Source of the DNA: Haberlea rhodopensis
Taxonomy: Eukaryota > Streptophyta > Magnoliopsida > Lamiales > Gesneriaceae
Reading direction: 5' to 3'
NCBI GenBank assembly: GCA_907163345.1
Contig: CAJQUN010000059.1
Span: forward strand, 3,902,189-3,966,188
DNA length: 64,000 nt
In this document: positions 22,212 to 33,939 of the stretch, one piece after another
Layout: each line of letters opens with the position of its first letter
Numbering within the stretch: position 1 is the first letter of the stretch
Translations under genes and position numbers: made by a program
The notes under the pieces: generated by a model
The model's input: the letters and a program-made list of their open reading frames with translations, nothing else
Told to the model about the DNA's origin: nothing
Databases searched by the model: none

Positions 22212-22220
22212 ACTATAAAT
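22212..22220 (+). promoter_or_regulatory. TATA box for the antisense ORF
   Basis: ACTATAAAT lies about 110 bases upstream of the plus-strand ATG at 22331 and points opposite to the element's gag-pol. It suggests that the antisense gene has its own promoter rather than depending on an LTR. Confidence 0.55.
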
Positions 22221-22330
22221 ACTCACTCATTTCGTCGATTTAACTTACTTTACTGCAATTTGCTTCCGAGCTAGTATTAGACGTCCGATCAACTTTTTTT
22301 TCATATTTATTTTCTTTCCATTCATCGAGT

Positions 22331-24434
22331 ATGTCTTCTTCTGACGATTATTCAAAAACTATAGACATGTTCGAGGAGGAGGGTACCCTGAATCCATCTC
22401 CTCGACATTCTTCTTCCTCTGATAGTGAGGAGACTTCCAGCTCGTCGTCAGCCCACGATGCTCGTAGAGAAGAGCTTCAGGCTGCGACAGAGTAGGACCT
22501 GATAAAAGCCCGCGTTCCCTGGTTTGTGATATTTAAATCAGGGATTAAATCACAACGGCACCTATCCAGTATCCAAACTAAATGGGGGATTTCCGAGGGA
22601 ACATCTGTTATTGTTCCCCCTCCCAGATCTCGCCCCCACCTGCCTCCCGAGGGTTACTTTCCCTTCTACATAGACCAACTCCGAGAGGGACTTCGTTTTC
22701 CTATTCCTCGTTTTTTTGTAGATGTTGCCTCCTATTTTGCCATCTCTCTAAGTCAGTTATTCCCCAACAGTTATCGATTGTTGGCGGGTTTCTACATAGT
22801 CTTATCCTTTTTTTGGTTTTTCTCCGACTCCCGAACTCGTTCATTGTTTCTTTCAATTAAATCGAAAGGAGATCGGGCTTTATTACTTTTCTTCTCGGAC
22901 AGGGATGGGTTTTCTGAAAAATTACCCATCTTCCATAAAAAATTGGAAAAGATTTTTCTTCTTTGCTCGCCCACTCCAACCCTGGGATTGTCCCATGGAG
23001 TGGAAAGAAAACTTACCGAAGGGCAAGTCGATCAAGGGGCTACTTGAGGGAGAAACATATCTATCGGTTCGTCGTAAGCTTGGCGATCAGTGTTTTAACC
23101 TTGGGGAGCTGATTGACGACGGACTGTTGTATTTGTTCCAGCTTAGTCCTAAGGGTGTTTCCCTAAAAATGCCCCTCGGTGAGTATTTACCGAGCATCTT
23201 GCTTTGTTTGCTTACTTCGTTTTAACATACTTGAATAATTGCTATGATGTTTCTTTCTTGCAGAAACCAAGATGCTGAAAGCCAAGATTGCTGCTAGCTT
23301 GAAGAAAATTACCGTACCAGAGAAGGCTGCTAAACCGACCATTGGAACAATTCCTCCCCCATCTGTTACACCTGCTCCTCCCGAAGAGGTGATTGAAATA
23401 CCTGAGGCGGAAGCCTTGATTCCTCGATCATTGAAGAGGGCGGCCCCCGAGGGCCAAGGTTCTTCCTCTAAACTTCCTCCTACCAAGAAAACTTCTTCTC
23501 CTCGAATCTCCCTTACCCGCCGAGCTAGTCCACCACTTCAGACTCGAGCTGTTTCTCAACCTGCTCCCGGTGGTTCTAGCTCTTCTCGGCCAACCTCCCG
23601 ATATCATATACTCGATTGGATTTATCCCCCCAACGTCCCCATTCTGAGAAAACCGGACCCCAAAATTTCTCACTATATCATTTGCCATTGGGCCAATTCT
23701 CCCGACCGTAAATACCTCGGAGGATTGGCCTTCAGCAACTTGATAAATGAGTTTTTCACTTCCCTCACTCAGGTAACTTACATCCACTTCCATCTGATAA
23801 ACTCTTTGTCTTCGGTATATTAATTTCATTTATTCTCTTGTACACCAATCTGATGGCCGACGAGATTATGACTCGCTTCCAATCTATGAGATCCTCAGAT
23901 GGGGAGAATCAGAAACACCTCAAACAACTAGAAGGTATCGGCGAGGAGATGAAGAAATCCATAAAGTTACTGGAGGAACGATACTCTGCTTCTGTTGCTA
24001 CTCGGGATAAGACAGTGGAGGCTCTCGAAGAAGCGCACAAGAAATTAGCCGGCCTTGAGGAAGCTAACACCACTTTATCCGGGCAGTACAGGTCCGTGAC
24101 TGAAGAGAATAAATCCCTCTTAGAGCAACTTTCACAGGAGAAGTCATTGCGGGCTGAAGAGAACAAATCCCTTTCTGAACAGCTTGACCAGGAGAAACTA
24201 TCTCGGGCTTCTCAGATCGAAGAATCCTGGCTCATCAAGAAAGAAGAGTTTATGAAGTCTGAAGAGTATGGCGATATTTTGGGCGAACGCGCTGCCAAGT
24301 TCCTTAACTATGGCTTTGAAGCGTCTGTTCGTCAATTTAAAGCCGCTGGCTATCCTCCTGAAGGAACTTCAACAGACTTTATAAATGTTGATGAGGCCCT
24401 GAATACCGTTCCCGACGAGTTCCTCCAGCTGTAG
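22331..24434 (+). pseudogene. Antisense ORF of Tat element (gypsy-type putative transposase family), broken
   Basis: A three-exon-like gene opposite to gag-pol. Exon 1 starts MSSSDDYSKTIDMFEEEG and has a stop at 22493-22495. It then has the gypsy-type 'putative transposase' domain (LPPEGYFPFYIDQLREG, FPIPRFFVDVASYF) and a frameshift near 22890-22905, before WKRFFFFARPLQPWD. Intron 1 is 23179-23263 with GTGAGT and TTCTTGCAG borders. Exon 2 (23264-23772) is Pro/Ser-rich. Intron 2 starts GTAACT at 23773, but its acceptor near 23845 has no clear AG. Exon 3 (to 24434) is a long coiled coil (LKQLEGIGEEMKKSIKLLEE) ending LNTVPDEFLQL. Biochemical function is unknown for this family. Confidence 0.75.
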
Positions 24435-24659
24435 ATTTAGGGACGTACCCCTCTTGTTTTAACTTTTAAAATTGTAATCTTTTGGGAATGATATTCTGAC
24501 TCTCCTTGTCTTCTTACAATCTTGTGCAAGCTAGTCTCTTCACCAATCAAAATTTTAAGCAAATAAAGCTCGGTTGGAAAATATCCCGAAATAATGAATA
24601 TAACCGAGCTCGGGGAAAAGACATCCCGAACAGATAAAATATGGTCGGGCTTTAGAGTG

Positions 24660-25853
24660 AACCTCCCAAGCATAATAACATGATACATTTAAGTTTAAAC
24701 GTCGACCAAACATCTCGATCCAACGAGTAAACGATGGTATTTTTAAGTTTAAACATTGACCAAACATCCCGATCCAACGAGTAAACGAACATTGCTCGCT
24801 ACCCCGAGCACAATAACATGGTATTTTTAAGTTTAAACGTTGACCAAACATCCCGATCCAACGAGTAAACCGAACATTGCTCGCTACCCCGAGCATAATC
24901 GCTTAGTCCCATTTTAGGTTCAAATACAGACCAAACTTCCTGATCCTGTATTTAACCCGCCAACAATGGACTATAATAACATAAGCTTGCTACCCCGAGC
25001 ACAATAACATGGTATTTTTAAGTTTAAACGTTGACCAAACATCCCGATCCAACGAGTAAACCGAACATTGCTCGCTACCCCGAGCATAATCGCTTAGTCC
25101 CATTTTAGGTTCAAATACAGGCCAAACTTCCCGATCCTGTATTTAACTCGCCAACAATGGACTATAATAACATAAGCTCGCTACCCCGAGCACAATAACA
25201 TGGTATTTTTAAGTTTAAACGTTGACCAAACATCCCGATCCAACGAGTAAATGATGGTATTTTTAAGTTTAAACGTTGACCAAACATCCCGATCCAACGA
25301 GTAAACGATGGTATTTTTAAGTTTAAACGACATCCCGATCCAACGAGTAAACCGAACATTGCTCGCTACCCCGAGCATAATCGCTTTGTCCCATTTTAGG
25401 TTCAAATACAGACAAAACTTCCCGATCTTATATTTAACCCGCCAACAATGGACTATAATAACATAAGCTCGATACCCCGAGCACAATAACATGGTATTTT
25501 TAAGTTTAAATGTTGACCAAACATCCCGATCCAACGAGTAAACCGAACATTGCTCGCTACCCCGAGCATAATCGCTTAGTCCCATTTTAGGTTCAAATAC
25601 AGACCAAACTTCCCGATCCTGTATTTAACCCGCCAACAATGGACTATAATAACATAAGCTCGCTACCCCGAGCACAATAACATGGTATTTTTAAGTTTAA
25701 ACGTTGACCAAACATCCCGATCCAACGAGTAAACGATGGTATTTTTAAGTTTAAACGTTGACCAAACATCCCGATCCAACGAGTAAACGATGGTATTTTT
25801 AAGTTTAAACGTTGACCAAACATCCCGATCCAACGAGTAAACCGAACATTGCT
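24660..25853. repeat. Tandem repeat block in the Tat element (191-bp and 54-bp units)
   Basis: A higher-order mix. A unit of about 54 bp (GGTATTTTTAAGTTTAAACG ... CCAACGAGTAAACGAT) alternates with a 191-bp version that adds TTGCTCGCTACCCCGAGC, a TTCAAATACAG block and CAACAATGGACTATAATAAC. Full 191-bp steps are seen at about 24820, 25011 and 25202; 54-bp steps follow at 25202-25310 and 25685-25792. The repeated peptide FTRWIGMFGQRLNLKIPS on the minus strand is only the translated repeat. Confidence 0.9.
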
Positions 25854-25915
25854 TAATAAAAGGAAACTTATTTAATTAGGAAATGCATATGAGAACAGCA
25901 ATGATAACTGAAAGA

Positions 25916-26650
25916 TTACACGAAATACTTTCTTAAATTATGAATGTTCCAAGGTCTCACCAGTTCCCGACCTTCATGATCTTCCAGCCTATAGGCTCCT
26001 CTTCCGATCACCCCTTTTATTTTATAGGGGCCTTCCCACTTGGGTGCTAACTTCTTTACTTCCCCTGCAGGATTGATTCTTCGCAGCACTAGATCTCCCA
26101 CCTAAAAAGCCCTCGGGCGAACCCTCCGATTGTAAGCATTGGTCACCCTTATTTTATATAATTTCACTTTAGCCAAGGCTTTTTCTCTCAACTCCGTAAT
26201 CCCATCTAACTCCAACTTCCTTTTTTCTTCATTCTGATCGGGGTTATAGCTTTGTACCCGAAGAGATTCCACTCCAATTTCCACTGGGATGAGGGCCTCA
26301 GATCCATATACTAAGCTATAAGGAGTTTCTCCTGTAGATACCCGAGGAGTCGTTCTATATGCCCATAAGACACTGGGTAATTCATTTACCCACTCCCCTC
26401 GAGCCCCTTGTAGTCTTGTCTTGATCCCGTGCAATAAAATCCGATTAATCACTTCCGCTTGCCCATTTGCTTGAGGATAGGCTACTGAAGTAAAGATTTG
26501 TTTAATTTTCATATCTTTGCACCACTGTTTTATTCTTCCTCCCTGAAACTGTCTTCCATTGTCGGAAATTATTCTTTGAGGTATTCCGAACCGGCATACT
26601 ATGTTTCTCCATAAAAATCTGATGACTTCTTCCTCAGTTATTTTAGCCAA
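25916..26650 (-). pseudogene. Integrase core and C-terminus (Tat element)
   Basis: Continuation of pol after the nonsense codon at 26654. It holds GIPQRIISDNGRQFQGG (second catalytic Asp), YPQANGQAEVINRILLHGIK (catalytic Glu region) and WAYRTTPRVSTGETPYSL. A further stop (TAG, 26102-26104) follows RRVRPRAF. The C-terminal domain is VGDLVLRRINPAGEVKKLAP, ending at NLRKYFV (25916). Confidence 0.85.
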
Positions 26651-26653
26651 TGG

Positions 26654-29590
26654 TTATGCTTCCACCCATTTAGTGAAGTCAGCTACTAGGAGAAATTTTC
26701 TCTGTCCTGTAGCGGGAGGAAATGGTCCAACAATATCCATTCCCCATTGGTCAAAGGGACAGGAAATGATGCTACTATTAAGGACTTCCGCAGGTACATG
26801 GGGTAAATTTGCATGCCTTTGGCAATTAATGCATTTATTCACAATTTCCTCAGCGTCTTCCCTCATCGTCGGCCAATAGTACCCAGCTCGAATAGATTTC
26901 TGATACAACATGTTAGTCCCCACATGATTTCCGCAACATCCTTCATGAATCTCCTTTAATAAGTGCTCTCCTTCTTGCCTCGAGGCACATTGTAAAAAAG
27001 GAATTGAGAATCCTTTCTTGAACAACTTGCCTTCTATCAACACAAATCGGTTCCCCATTCTTTTGACTTTAGCAGCTTCCTTTGGGTCAGGAGGCATAAT
27101 ATTTGTATTCAAAAATTTAATAAGATGCTCTCGCCAATCGGACATAATACATGGCTCCAAATTCATGATGCTATTGATGGATATATGGGAAATCAAAAGC
27201 TCTTGTACGAGCACATTCCTGTTCTTCCATTCGTGTACTGAACTAGCCAATTTTGCTAATTCGTCGGCACGAGTATTCTCTTCCCTTGGTATTTGCGTTA
27301 ACTCCACCTCTTGAAATTGAGCCATCATTGCCCGCACATTTTCCACATACTTTCTAAGCTTCTCTTCTTTCACCTTATATACCCCATTCACTTGATGAAC
27401 AACCAGCATTGAATCCATAAAAGCTTTTATCCTCTTGGCTCCAGCATCCAATGCTATTCGGAAGCCTGAAATGATAGCTTCAAATTCAGCTTCATTGTTT
27501 GAGGAAGGAAACCCAAACTGGACGGCAACTCTGATTTCTTCCCCTTCGGGACTAATGAGTATGACACCTGCTCCACTTCCCAATCGGGTAGACGATCCAT
27601 CTACAAACAAACTCCATTCTTTTTCCTCCGGAGTATGAGTGACTTCTACTAGAAAATCTGACAGTGCTTGAGCTTTGATTGTAGTTCGGGGTTGATAAGT
27701 AATATCAAACTCACTCAGCTCTGTGGCCCATTTTACCATCCTCCATGATATCTCGGTTTTGGATAAAAGTTTACCCAAATGAGTGTTTGTTATTACCGTG
27801 ATAGGATGAGACAGGAAGTATGGTCGAAGTCTTCTCGCTGTAGTGACTAGAGCTAATGCCAACTTCTCAATTTCAGGATATCGTTGCTCGGCTCCTTGCA
27901 GGGCTCGGCTGACATAATATACGGGTTGCTGTTGTCCTGACCTTTCTCTGATTAACACGGGACTGATTACTTCTTCGGTCATCGATAAATAGACGAGAAG
28001 CGTTTCTTTAGGATCAGGCTTGTTTATCAAATGTAACTGAGCCAAATAATCTTTCAGATCCTCGAAGGCCTTTTGGCATTGGTCATTCCATTCGAACTTG
28101 ACTCCCTGCCTTAACGCTTTGAAGAAAGGCAAGCTCCGATCAGCTGATCGGGATATAAATCGGCTCAGTGCCACTATTCTTCCTGCCAACCTTTGCACTT
28201 CATTTAGTGTTCTTGGAGGGTTCATTTCTCGTATGGCCCGGATTTTCTCCGGATTAGCTTCAACACCTCTTTCAGTGACCATGTACCCCAGAAACTTGCC
28301 ACTACGAATCCCGAAAGTGCATTTTGCAGGATTCAACTCCATACCAAATTTTCTTAAAGTGTTGAAGACTTCTTCCATATCCTTGACCAAGTCCTCGGCT
28401 TTTCGGCTCTTAATCAGGACATCATCCACATACACTTCCACATTCCGACCAACTTGTTCTTTGAACATTTTGTCCATCAACCTTTGATAAGTGGCTCCAG
28501 CATTTTTCAATCCGAAAGGCATTACCACATAACAAAAGGTTCCCCCTGCTGTAACAAAACTCACTTTTGATTGATCTTCCTGTGCCAAAGGGATCTGGTG
28601 GTATCCTTGATAAGCATCCATAAGACATAACAATTCATGTCCGGCAGTAGAATCTACGAGCTGATCGATCCTGGGCAGGGGATAACAATCTTTGGGACAT
28701 GCTTTATTCACATCCCTAAAATCCACACACATTCTCCATTTGTCTCCGGCTTTAGGCACCAAAACTACATTCGAGAGCCATGTAGGGAAACCGGTCTCGC
28801 GAATATGGCCTGCCTTTAACAACTCTTCAGCCTGTTTGGCAATGACAGCGTCCTTTTCTGGTCCAAAATGCCTCATCTTTTGCTTTATTGCTCGAACATT
28901 GGGGTCCACATTGAGGCGGTGTTCGGCAATCTCAGGTTTTACTCCAACTAAATCGGATGTACTCCATGCAAATACATCCACATGTTGATTTAAACAATCA
29001 ACCACTTTTTCCCGTAATTTTGGATCAAGTTGGGATCCCACTCTAGTAATTCTAGTAGGGTGACCCATCTCGATATTGAGGAACTCCTCTTCGGGTGTTA
29101 CTCGTTCCTCCTCGTCCCGCTTCCTCTTTTCACTTCCCCCTCGCTCTCTTCCTTCTTTATTCTGTTCTCTTTCTTGCCTTAACTCTTGCACATAGCATTT
29201 CCGTGACGAACTTTGATCACCTCTTACCTGCCCCACTTCTTCTCCTACTGGAAATTTAATGGTTAGATGATAGGTGGAGGCAACGGCTTCGAAGGCGGCT
29301 AGGGCTGGTCTTCCCAATATTACATTATAAGAAGATGGTGCATCCACAATGAGGAAATTTATCATCTTTGTTTTGATCTTTGATTCTTCACCAAGTGTAA
29401 CTGGTAGAGACACCTGCCCTATCGGATTTATGACTTCCCCTGCAAATCCGTGCAAGGACGTATTCACCTTCAGTATAGGTAAGCTCCCCAAGTCCATTTG
29501 GTTTAACGTATTAAGAAAAAGTACGTCCGCTGAGCTTCATGTGTCCACGAAAATCCTCTGCACATTATAGTTAGCTACTGTAGCAGAGAT
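26654..29590 (-). pseudogene. Tat Pol: protease, RT, RNase H, second RNase H, integrase N-terminus
   Basis: A long frame (open from 29497). The protease active-site triplet lies upstream and reads DT-stop-S: the Gly codon is a TGA at 29537-29539. Then DAPSSYNVILGRPAL (protease), RT with VDFRDVNKACPKDCYPLPRI and YVDDVLIKS, and RNase H ending near ITYQPRTTIKAQALSDFLVE. A second RNase H follows (LFVDGSSTRLGSGAGVIL, NNEAEFEA, RADELAKLAS). The integrase zinc finger is H-H-C-C in HEGCCGNHVGTN to CINCQRHAN, and the core starts WGMDIVGPFPPATG. The frame ends at a single nonsense codon (26654-26656) in an otherwise conserved WVEA-PLAKITEEE stretch. Confidence 0.9.
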
Positions 29591-29773
29591 AACCAACGCA
29601 TCATCATGAGGAAAATGGATTCCTTACAGATCTGCGGGCCCAAAAGATATGGATGGACCCTCATGTACATGATTGGGGTTAATAGATAGTACTTGAAGCT
29701 TCCGGGCATGATTCCTTCTTGCTCTGTTCGAATCTCCACCCGACATTCCTCCGGATATCATGTGTATGGTTCC

Positions 29774-31153
29774 TCAATTAGGGACATTGTTCAAGGTTTC
29801 TTCTTCTCCCTCTACTCTTTCTCCCCAAACTGACCAAGGAACTGGCTGAGGCGCTCCTCTTCCGGGATTTATGTTAATTTTAGGAATGAAATTATTGTCT
29901 TTGAACTCCTCTTTAAATACCCGCATTCCATCAGACTCATTGGATCTTCCACCTCGGAAATCTCCTCCTTGATATCCTCTTCCTCGGAAGGACCCTCCTC
30001 GGAGCATTCCTCCTCGGAAAGGTCCCCCTCTATGAGGTCCACCCCGTCCTCTTTTCGGCATACTTTGGTTCATGGCTACTTCCCGATGAGGTCTCATCGG
30101 GAGATACTGGTCAAAACTTCTTTTGATTGGCTCCACTGGCTTATTCTTTCTGTTCACTTCTTCCCCAATTTTACCATCTCTTCTTTGCTTCATCTTTTGG
30201 GCTTCTTCCAGATTAATGTATTTGGAAGCTCTTCCCAACAGCTCATCATAATCAGAAGGTGGCTTTTTTGCCAAAGATCGGAATAAGTCTCCCTCTTTTA
30301 ATCCTTGGGTGAACACACTGATGAGTATTTCAGAAGTGACATGCGGAATGTCAAGACATGCATGGCTGAATCTTTTCAGAAAGTCTCGAAGAGATTCTTT
30401 CTCCGTTTGTTTAATCCCGAACAGACTAAGAGCTGTTCTCTTGCAACTCCGACTGCTTGCAAACTGATGCAGAAATAGAGAACTAAACTTTGGGAAGGAG
30501 TCTATGATTCTCGCTGGCAACTGATTAAACCATGCTTGCGCCGCCCCAGATAATGTAGTCAGGAAAACCCGACATTTCACTCCATCCGTAAGTTGATGAA
30601 GAAGCGAAGCGTTTTCAAATCGAGACAGATATTCTTCGGGATCTGTACCACCATCGTAATTTCCCACATTTAGAGCCCTGAAGTTTGGGGGCAAAGGATC
30701 ATCAACCACATGTGGAGCAATGGAGTGCTCCTTTGCGGAGGATACATACGTCCTTCCATCTTATTACGCATCTGCTGCATCTCACTTTTCAGCTCTTCCA
30801 TTTGGCGATTTAAAGCTTTATCCGTTTCATCATTCAAATGATTAGGAATATTTCTAACTTCCTCATGCCCTTTTTTCAGGCTCCTGCATGGAGGCCAAAT
30901 CTTCCTCTTCTTCTTCTTGCATAGTTTCTGGTTTTTGGGGAGGGGTCATAAATTGCATCATGATCTCTCCGACAGTTTTAGTTATCATTTCTGTCAAATG
31001 CTCCATGGGCATTCTTCCAGCAGGAAATGTCCGAGGAATATTTTGAGATGATCATGTATCTTCTGGCCCTTCTCTGGGTTCAGCGAACGAATCTGGATGA
31101 GAATTGGATCCATTTCCCCTGGAAGCTTGCCCCCTACCTCTACCTCTGGCCAT
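29774..31153 (-). pseudogene. Tat Gag
   Basis: The likely original start at 31153 gives MARGRGRGQASRGNGS, but the frame stops near 31050 and shifts again near 30890. From 30709 a 311-codon open part has the retrotransposon gag domain: FRALNVGNYDGGTDPEEYLS, AQAWFNQLPA, SLRDFLKRFSHACLDI. It is followed by an RGG-rich tail (GPHRGGPFRGGMLRGGSFRG). No CCHC knuckle is visible. The frame ends at 29774, with more stops between it and protease. Confidence 0.85.
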
Positions 31154-31221
31154 CTTGCCCTTTTATTTATTTTCTGTTAGAAAATTCATCCTACTTCAAC
31201 GTCTTTGCCCTAAATGTTCCC

Positions 31222-31235
31222 ACAGACGGCGCCAA
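31222..31235 (-). promoter_or_regulatory. Primer-binding site of the Tat element
   Basis: On the minus strand TTGGCGCCGTCTG begins directly after the 5' LTR. The TGGCGCC start is typical for Tat/Athila-group elements and is usually assigned to an Asp-type tRNA. Confidence 0.75.
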
Positions 31236-31823
31236 TGATGTGATTCGAGATTTTGACTATAAGGTAGAATAAAATGTTAATGCAAAATAACGATAAACAC
31301 ACCAAGATTTTTTACGTGGAAAACCCTCAAATCGAGAGAAAAACCACGGAACCTAGTCCAGTATAAAATTTCATTATCTCGTCGATGATTTACAAGACTC
31401 TCTGGACACAAATAACAATCGCTCAATGACTTATACGAATATTTTTAGAAAAATAACAAGAAAGACCGAACAGACATAAATTTGCTCTCTTCGGAGTCTT
31501 TTTGCCCAGAAAAATCCAACCTATGTGATGAGGCTATCCAAGGGTATTTATAGGGATGTCCTCAGTAACTAACTCGCGGGAAATCAGCAACATTATTTCC
31601 TCGGATCGTGGCTTGACTAGAGCCAAACGTGTCCGAGAAATCCGCCTCATTAATGCACGTTCAATACTAGCCGGTTAATTAGTTTTAATTATGATCGGGT
31701 CTTCCGCTACACTTTGACCAGAATCCCGAAGAGGGTTTAACAGTTGTTCTGCTCGGTAATTTTAGAGTTTGTATCTTCATAACTGGTTTTTACCCGAGAA
31801 AATCAATATGTCATATGACATCA
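31236..31823 (-). repeat. 5' LTR of the Tat-lineage element
   Basis: 588 bp, the partner of the LTR at 21405-21992. It drives gag-pol on the minus strand. Confidence 0.92.
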
Positions 31824-31996
31824 ATATATATATACATAAAATTAAAAAAAAATAAAAAAATAAAGGTGCTCAATACTAGTCAGCCGTTCCTTCAATCGGC
31901 GGTTTAGGGTATATTTGCCACATTTTTATTTTTGAAGTATTTTTGAAAATAATTTTTTTTTTTTGAATTATTTTTTAAAAAAAAACCATGAAACGA

Positions 31997-33929
31997 ATGA
32001 TCCAATCAAAATTTATATGATAGTTTTAGTTTTTTTTAAATTATTTATATTTTAAAATATTAATAGGTGTAAATATTTAACAGTTATATATATAAAATAT
32101 GTTGTATGACCGGACTGGGACTGGGGCTAGGCCGTAGGGGATCATCTCTCACAATAACGATACGGATATCAGTACATATATTTTCAAAATTTTTAGGCTA
32201 CGACACTATTGAGAGTTTATACATATATAAATATATATATTACATAGATTTTCAAAATTTTCAGACTATGACACGGTTGGGAGTATATATATATATATAC
32301 TAAAATTCACATTTTAAAATTCTAAAATCATGTAAAATCAACAAAAATATTCTTGCCAAATTGAAGAATCATATAAATAACATGTCACTGAAATAATCAT
32401 AGTATCATTCATACTAACACCAAATACATATTACTTTAATTAAAATAAAGTTTAATAAACACGTCTAAATAAAAGATAATACCAAAAATATTCTTATCAA
32501 AATAAAAATAATAATATATATAAATGTATGTCACTGAAATTATCATTATATCACTCATACTAATAACAAATGCATATTACTTCAATTAACATAATGTTTA
32601 ACTAACGCGTCTAAAGTTTATTTTAGCCAAAAAAAATTTAAATTGTACAATTAACACCCAAAAATGTCATTTTTGTGTCGGACACGCATATCGATTGTTT
32701 CCTACACGGGTGTCCGATTTCGAGTGGGGTTGGACTTGATTGGAGTGTAAAGAATGTATTTGCTTGGTGTTAATTTGGTTGGAGTTGACAAATTTTGTAT
32801 ACTAATCCATGTGCATTATCCGGCAAAATTTAAAACATGTAAGAAAATTCGTATTATTTTAATATTCAGAGCTTTAAAATGACAAAACTCATCCAATAAA
32901 TTAAATAACCCCATTCTTCTTCATTACGAATCAAATTCTTGTGTCTGTATAATTTATTCACACTCAACTGCTCATCCACATGATATTAATTTTACCGAAT
33001 AAGTTTTGGTTACCCCATGGCGTAATACACCAAGTGTTGGATCAATTGACTATATTTATTAATATATCATTGTTTTTATGTGAGATCAAATCTATTGATA
33101 AATTTGGACGATTGATCTATCATATGGGATATTACATCGTGGGGCAGCCGAGGAATATTCTAATTTATTGAAGATAAAACTAAAAGATTAATTATTCTCG
33201 AATTAATATAAAATAGATGATGAAAGTGTATCTCTAATTTTTTTTTAATGTAAATAATACAGTTGGCTCGTCGAAGCGAACAGATGAGGTGATTTTGGGA
33301 AGCCAGATAGGAAACAAATAATGGTGGATGAGTTGTGACTTGTGAGTAGTGTGATGGCTGCCAATCAATGTCTGGCGTACAGCACGGCTGACACGTGATC
33401 GCCTCCTATACCCAAAGCTTTTCGAAAATGTCAAATTTTAAAATATGTTATTATTAAAATCACCATCACCATTATTAAATGGCTAATGATAATACCAAAG
33501 CAAATATTGTTTTCGCCAAAGCAATCTTGACAAAATACTAATTATACACTTTCAATCTTCAAATCTACTAAAAGGTAGTTTTTTATGAATATAAAATCCT
33601 TCGGTTTCTGTCATTTGAGAAGAACACGAGAGCATACTTTTACAAATGACTCTCAGTTCACGATACGAAGAAACTATATAACATGCACAACATGCTTCCG
33701 TATTACAATAAAATTTTAACAAACTGATTAATACATTTTTTATCAAACTACTATCAGGTATCCCACCAAATTTTACGATGGCTCCTCACCATCAACCACA
33801 TGATCGCAACCGATGGTTCTGTAATTGGGTCTTCAACAGAAGGCAATACAACTCTAATTTGTTTCCTACCTTAGGGCGTAGAATATAACCAGATAAACGA
33901 AAAATTTAAAGAAATATGGGAGACAGATG
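31997..33929. other. AT-rich intergenic region
   Basis: Original flank of the foldback insertion. It holds two short AT-rich repeat pairs: 32170-32295 has two copies of TTTTCAAAATTTT-AG-CTA-GACAC, and 32339-32620 is listed separately. It ends in unremarkable sequence up to the viral insertion. I see no gene. Confidence 0.55.
32339..32620. repeat. Tandem duplication, about 140 bp x 2
   Basis: Units about 32339-32481 and 32482-32620 share CAAAAATATTCTT, TGTCACTGAAAT, ATCAT-ATATCA-TCATACTAA, CATATTACTT-AATTAA and CGCGTCTAAA-type endings. They are diverged by many point changes and small indels. Confidence 0.8.
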
Positions 33930-33939
33930 GGTAACAACC

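Larger units (their letters stand above)
21405..31823 (-). mobile_element. Tat-lineage Ty3 retrotransposon with antisense ORF
   Basis: A 10.4-kb element in minus orientation: 5' LTR 31236-31823, PBS, gag, pol with a second RNase H domain, tandem repeats, a plus-strand antisense gene, PPT, then 3' LTR 21405-21992. It sits inside a TA microsatellite with ATATA on both sides. The double RNase H and the antisense transposase-like ORF are hallmarks of the Tat group (Tat, Retand, Ogre relatives). The LTRs are both 588 bp with about 13 substitutions by eye. Gag, protease and integrase carry stops, so this copy is not autonomous. Confidence 0.92.
14967..31987. mobile_element. MULE-type foldback element hosting two nested retrotransposons
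   Basis: The outer ends are inverted copies: GGTTTTTTT, then AATAATTC, AATACTTCAAAAATAAAA, GTGGCAAATATACCCTAAAC and CGCCGATT. They are flanked by a perfect 9-bp direct repeat ATGAAACGA (14958-14966 and 31988-31996), the TSD length of Mutator-like elements. The arms extend inward through AT-rich sequence and an AGGACAAATTCTTAAATTT block. The left arm is about 14967-15575. The right arm is split into 15923-16187, 21307-21404 and 31824-31987 by later insertions. An extra direct duplication of part of the left arm lies at about 15684-15922. Without insertions the element is about 1.5 kb and has no transposase. Confidence 0.8.

Noticed and set aside
24555..25585. Minus-strand ORFs with repeated FTRWIGMFGQRLNLK peptide
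   Set aside because: Translated tandem repeat in the Tat element; frames change with unit number.
24660..25853. Possible CRISPR-like array (regular repeats with spacers)
   Set aside because: Units are 54 and 191 bp, head-to-tail, in a plant retrotransposon; there are no unique spacers or cas genes.
21405..31823. Plus-strand ORFs of 60-130 codons within the Tat pol region
   Set aside because: Shadows of the minus-strand pol frame; only the antisense gene at 22331-24434 has introns, a promoter and family features.
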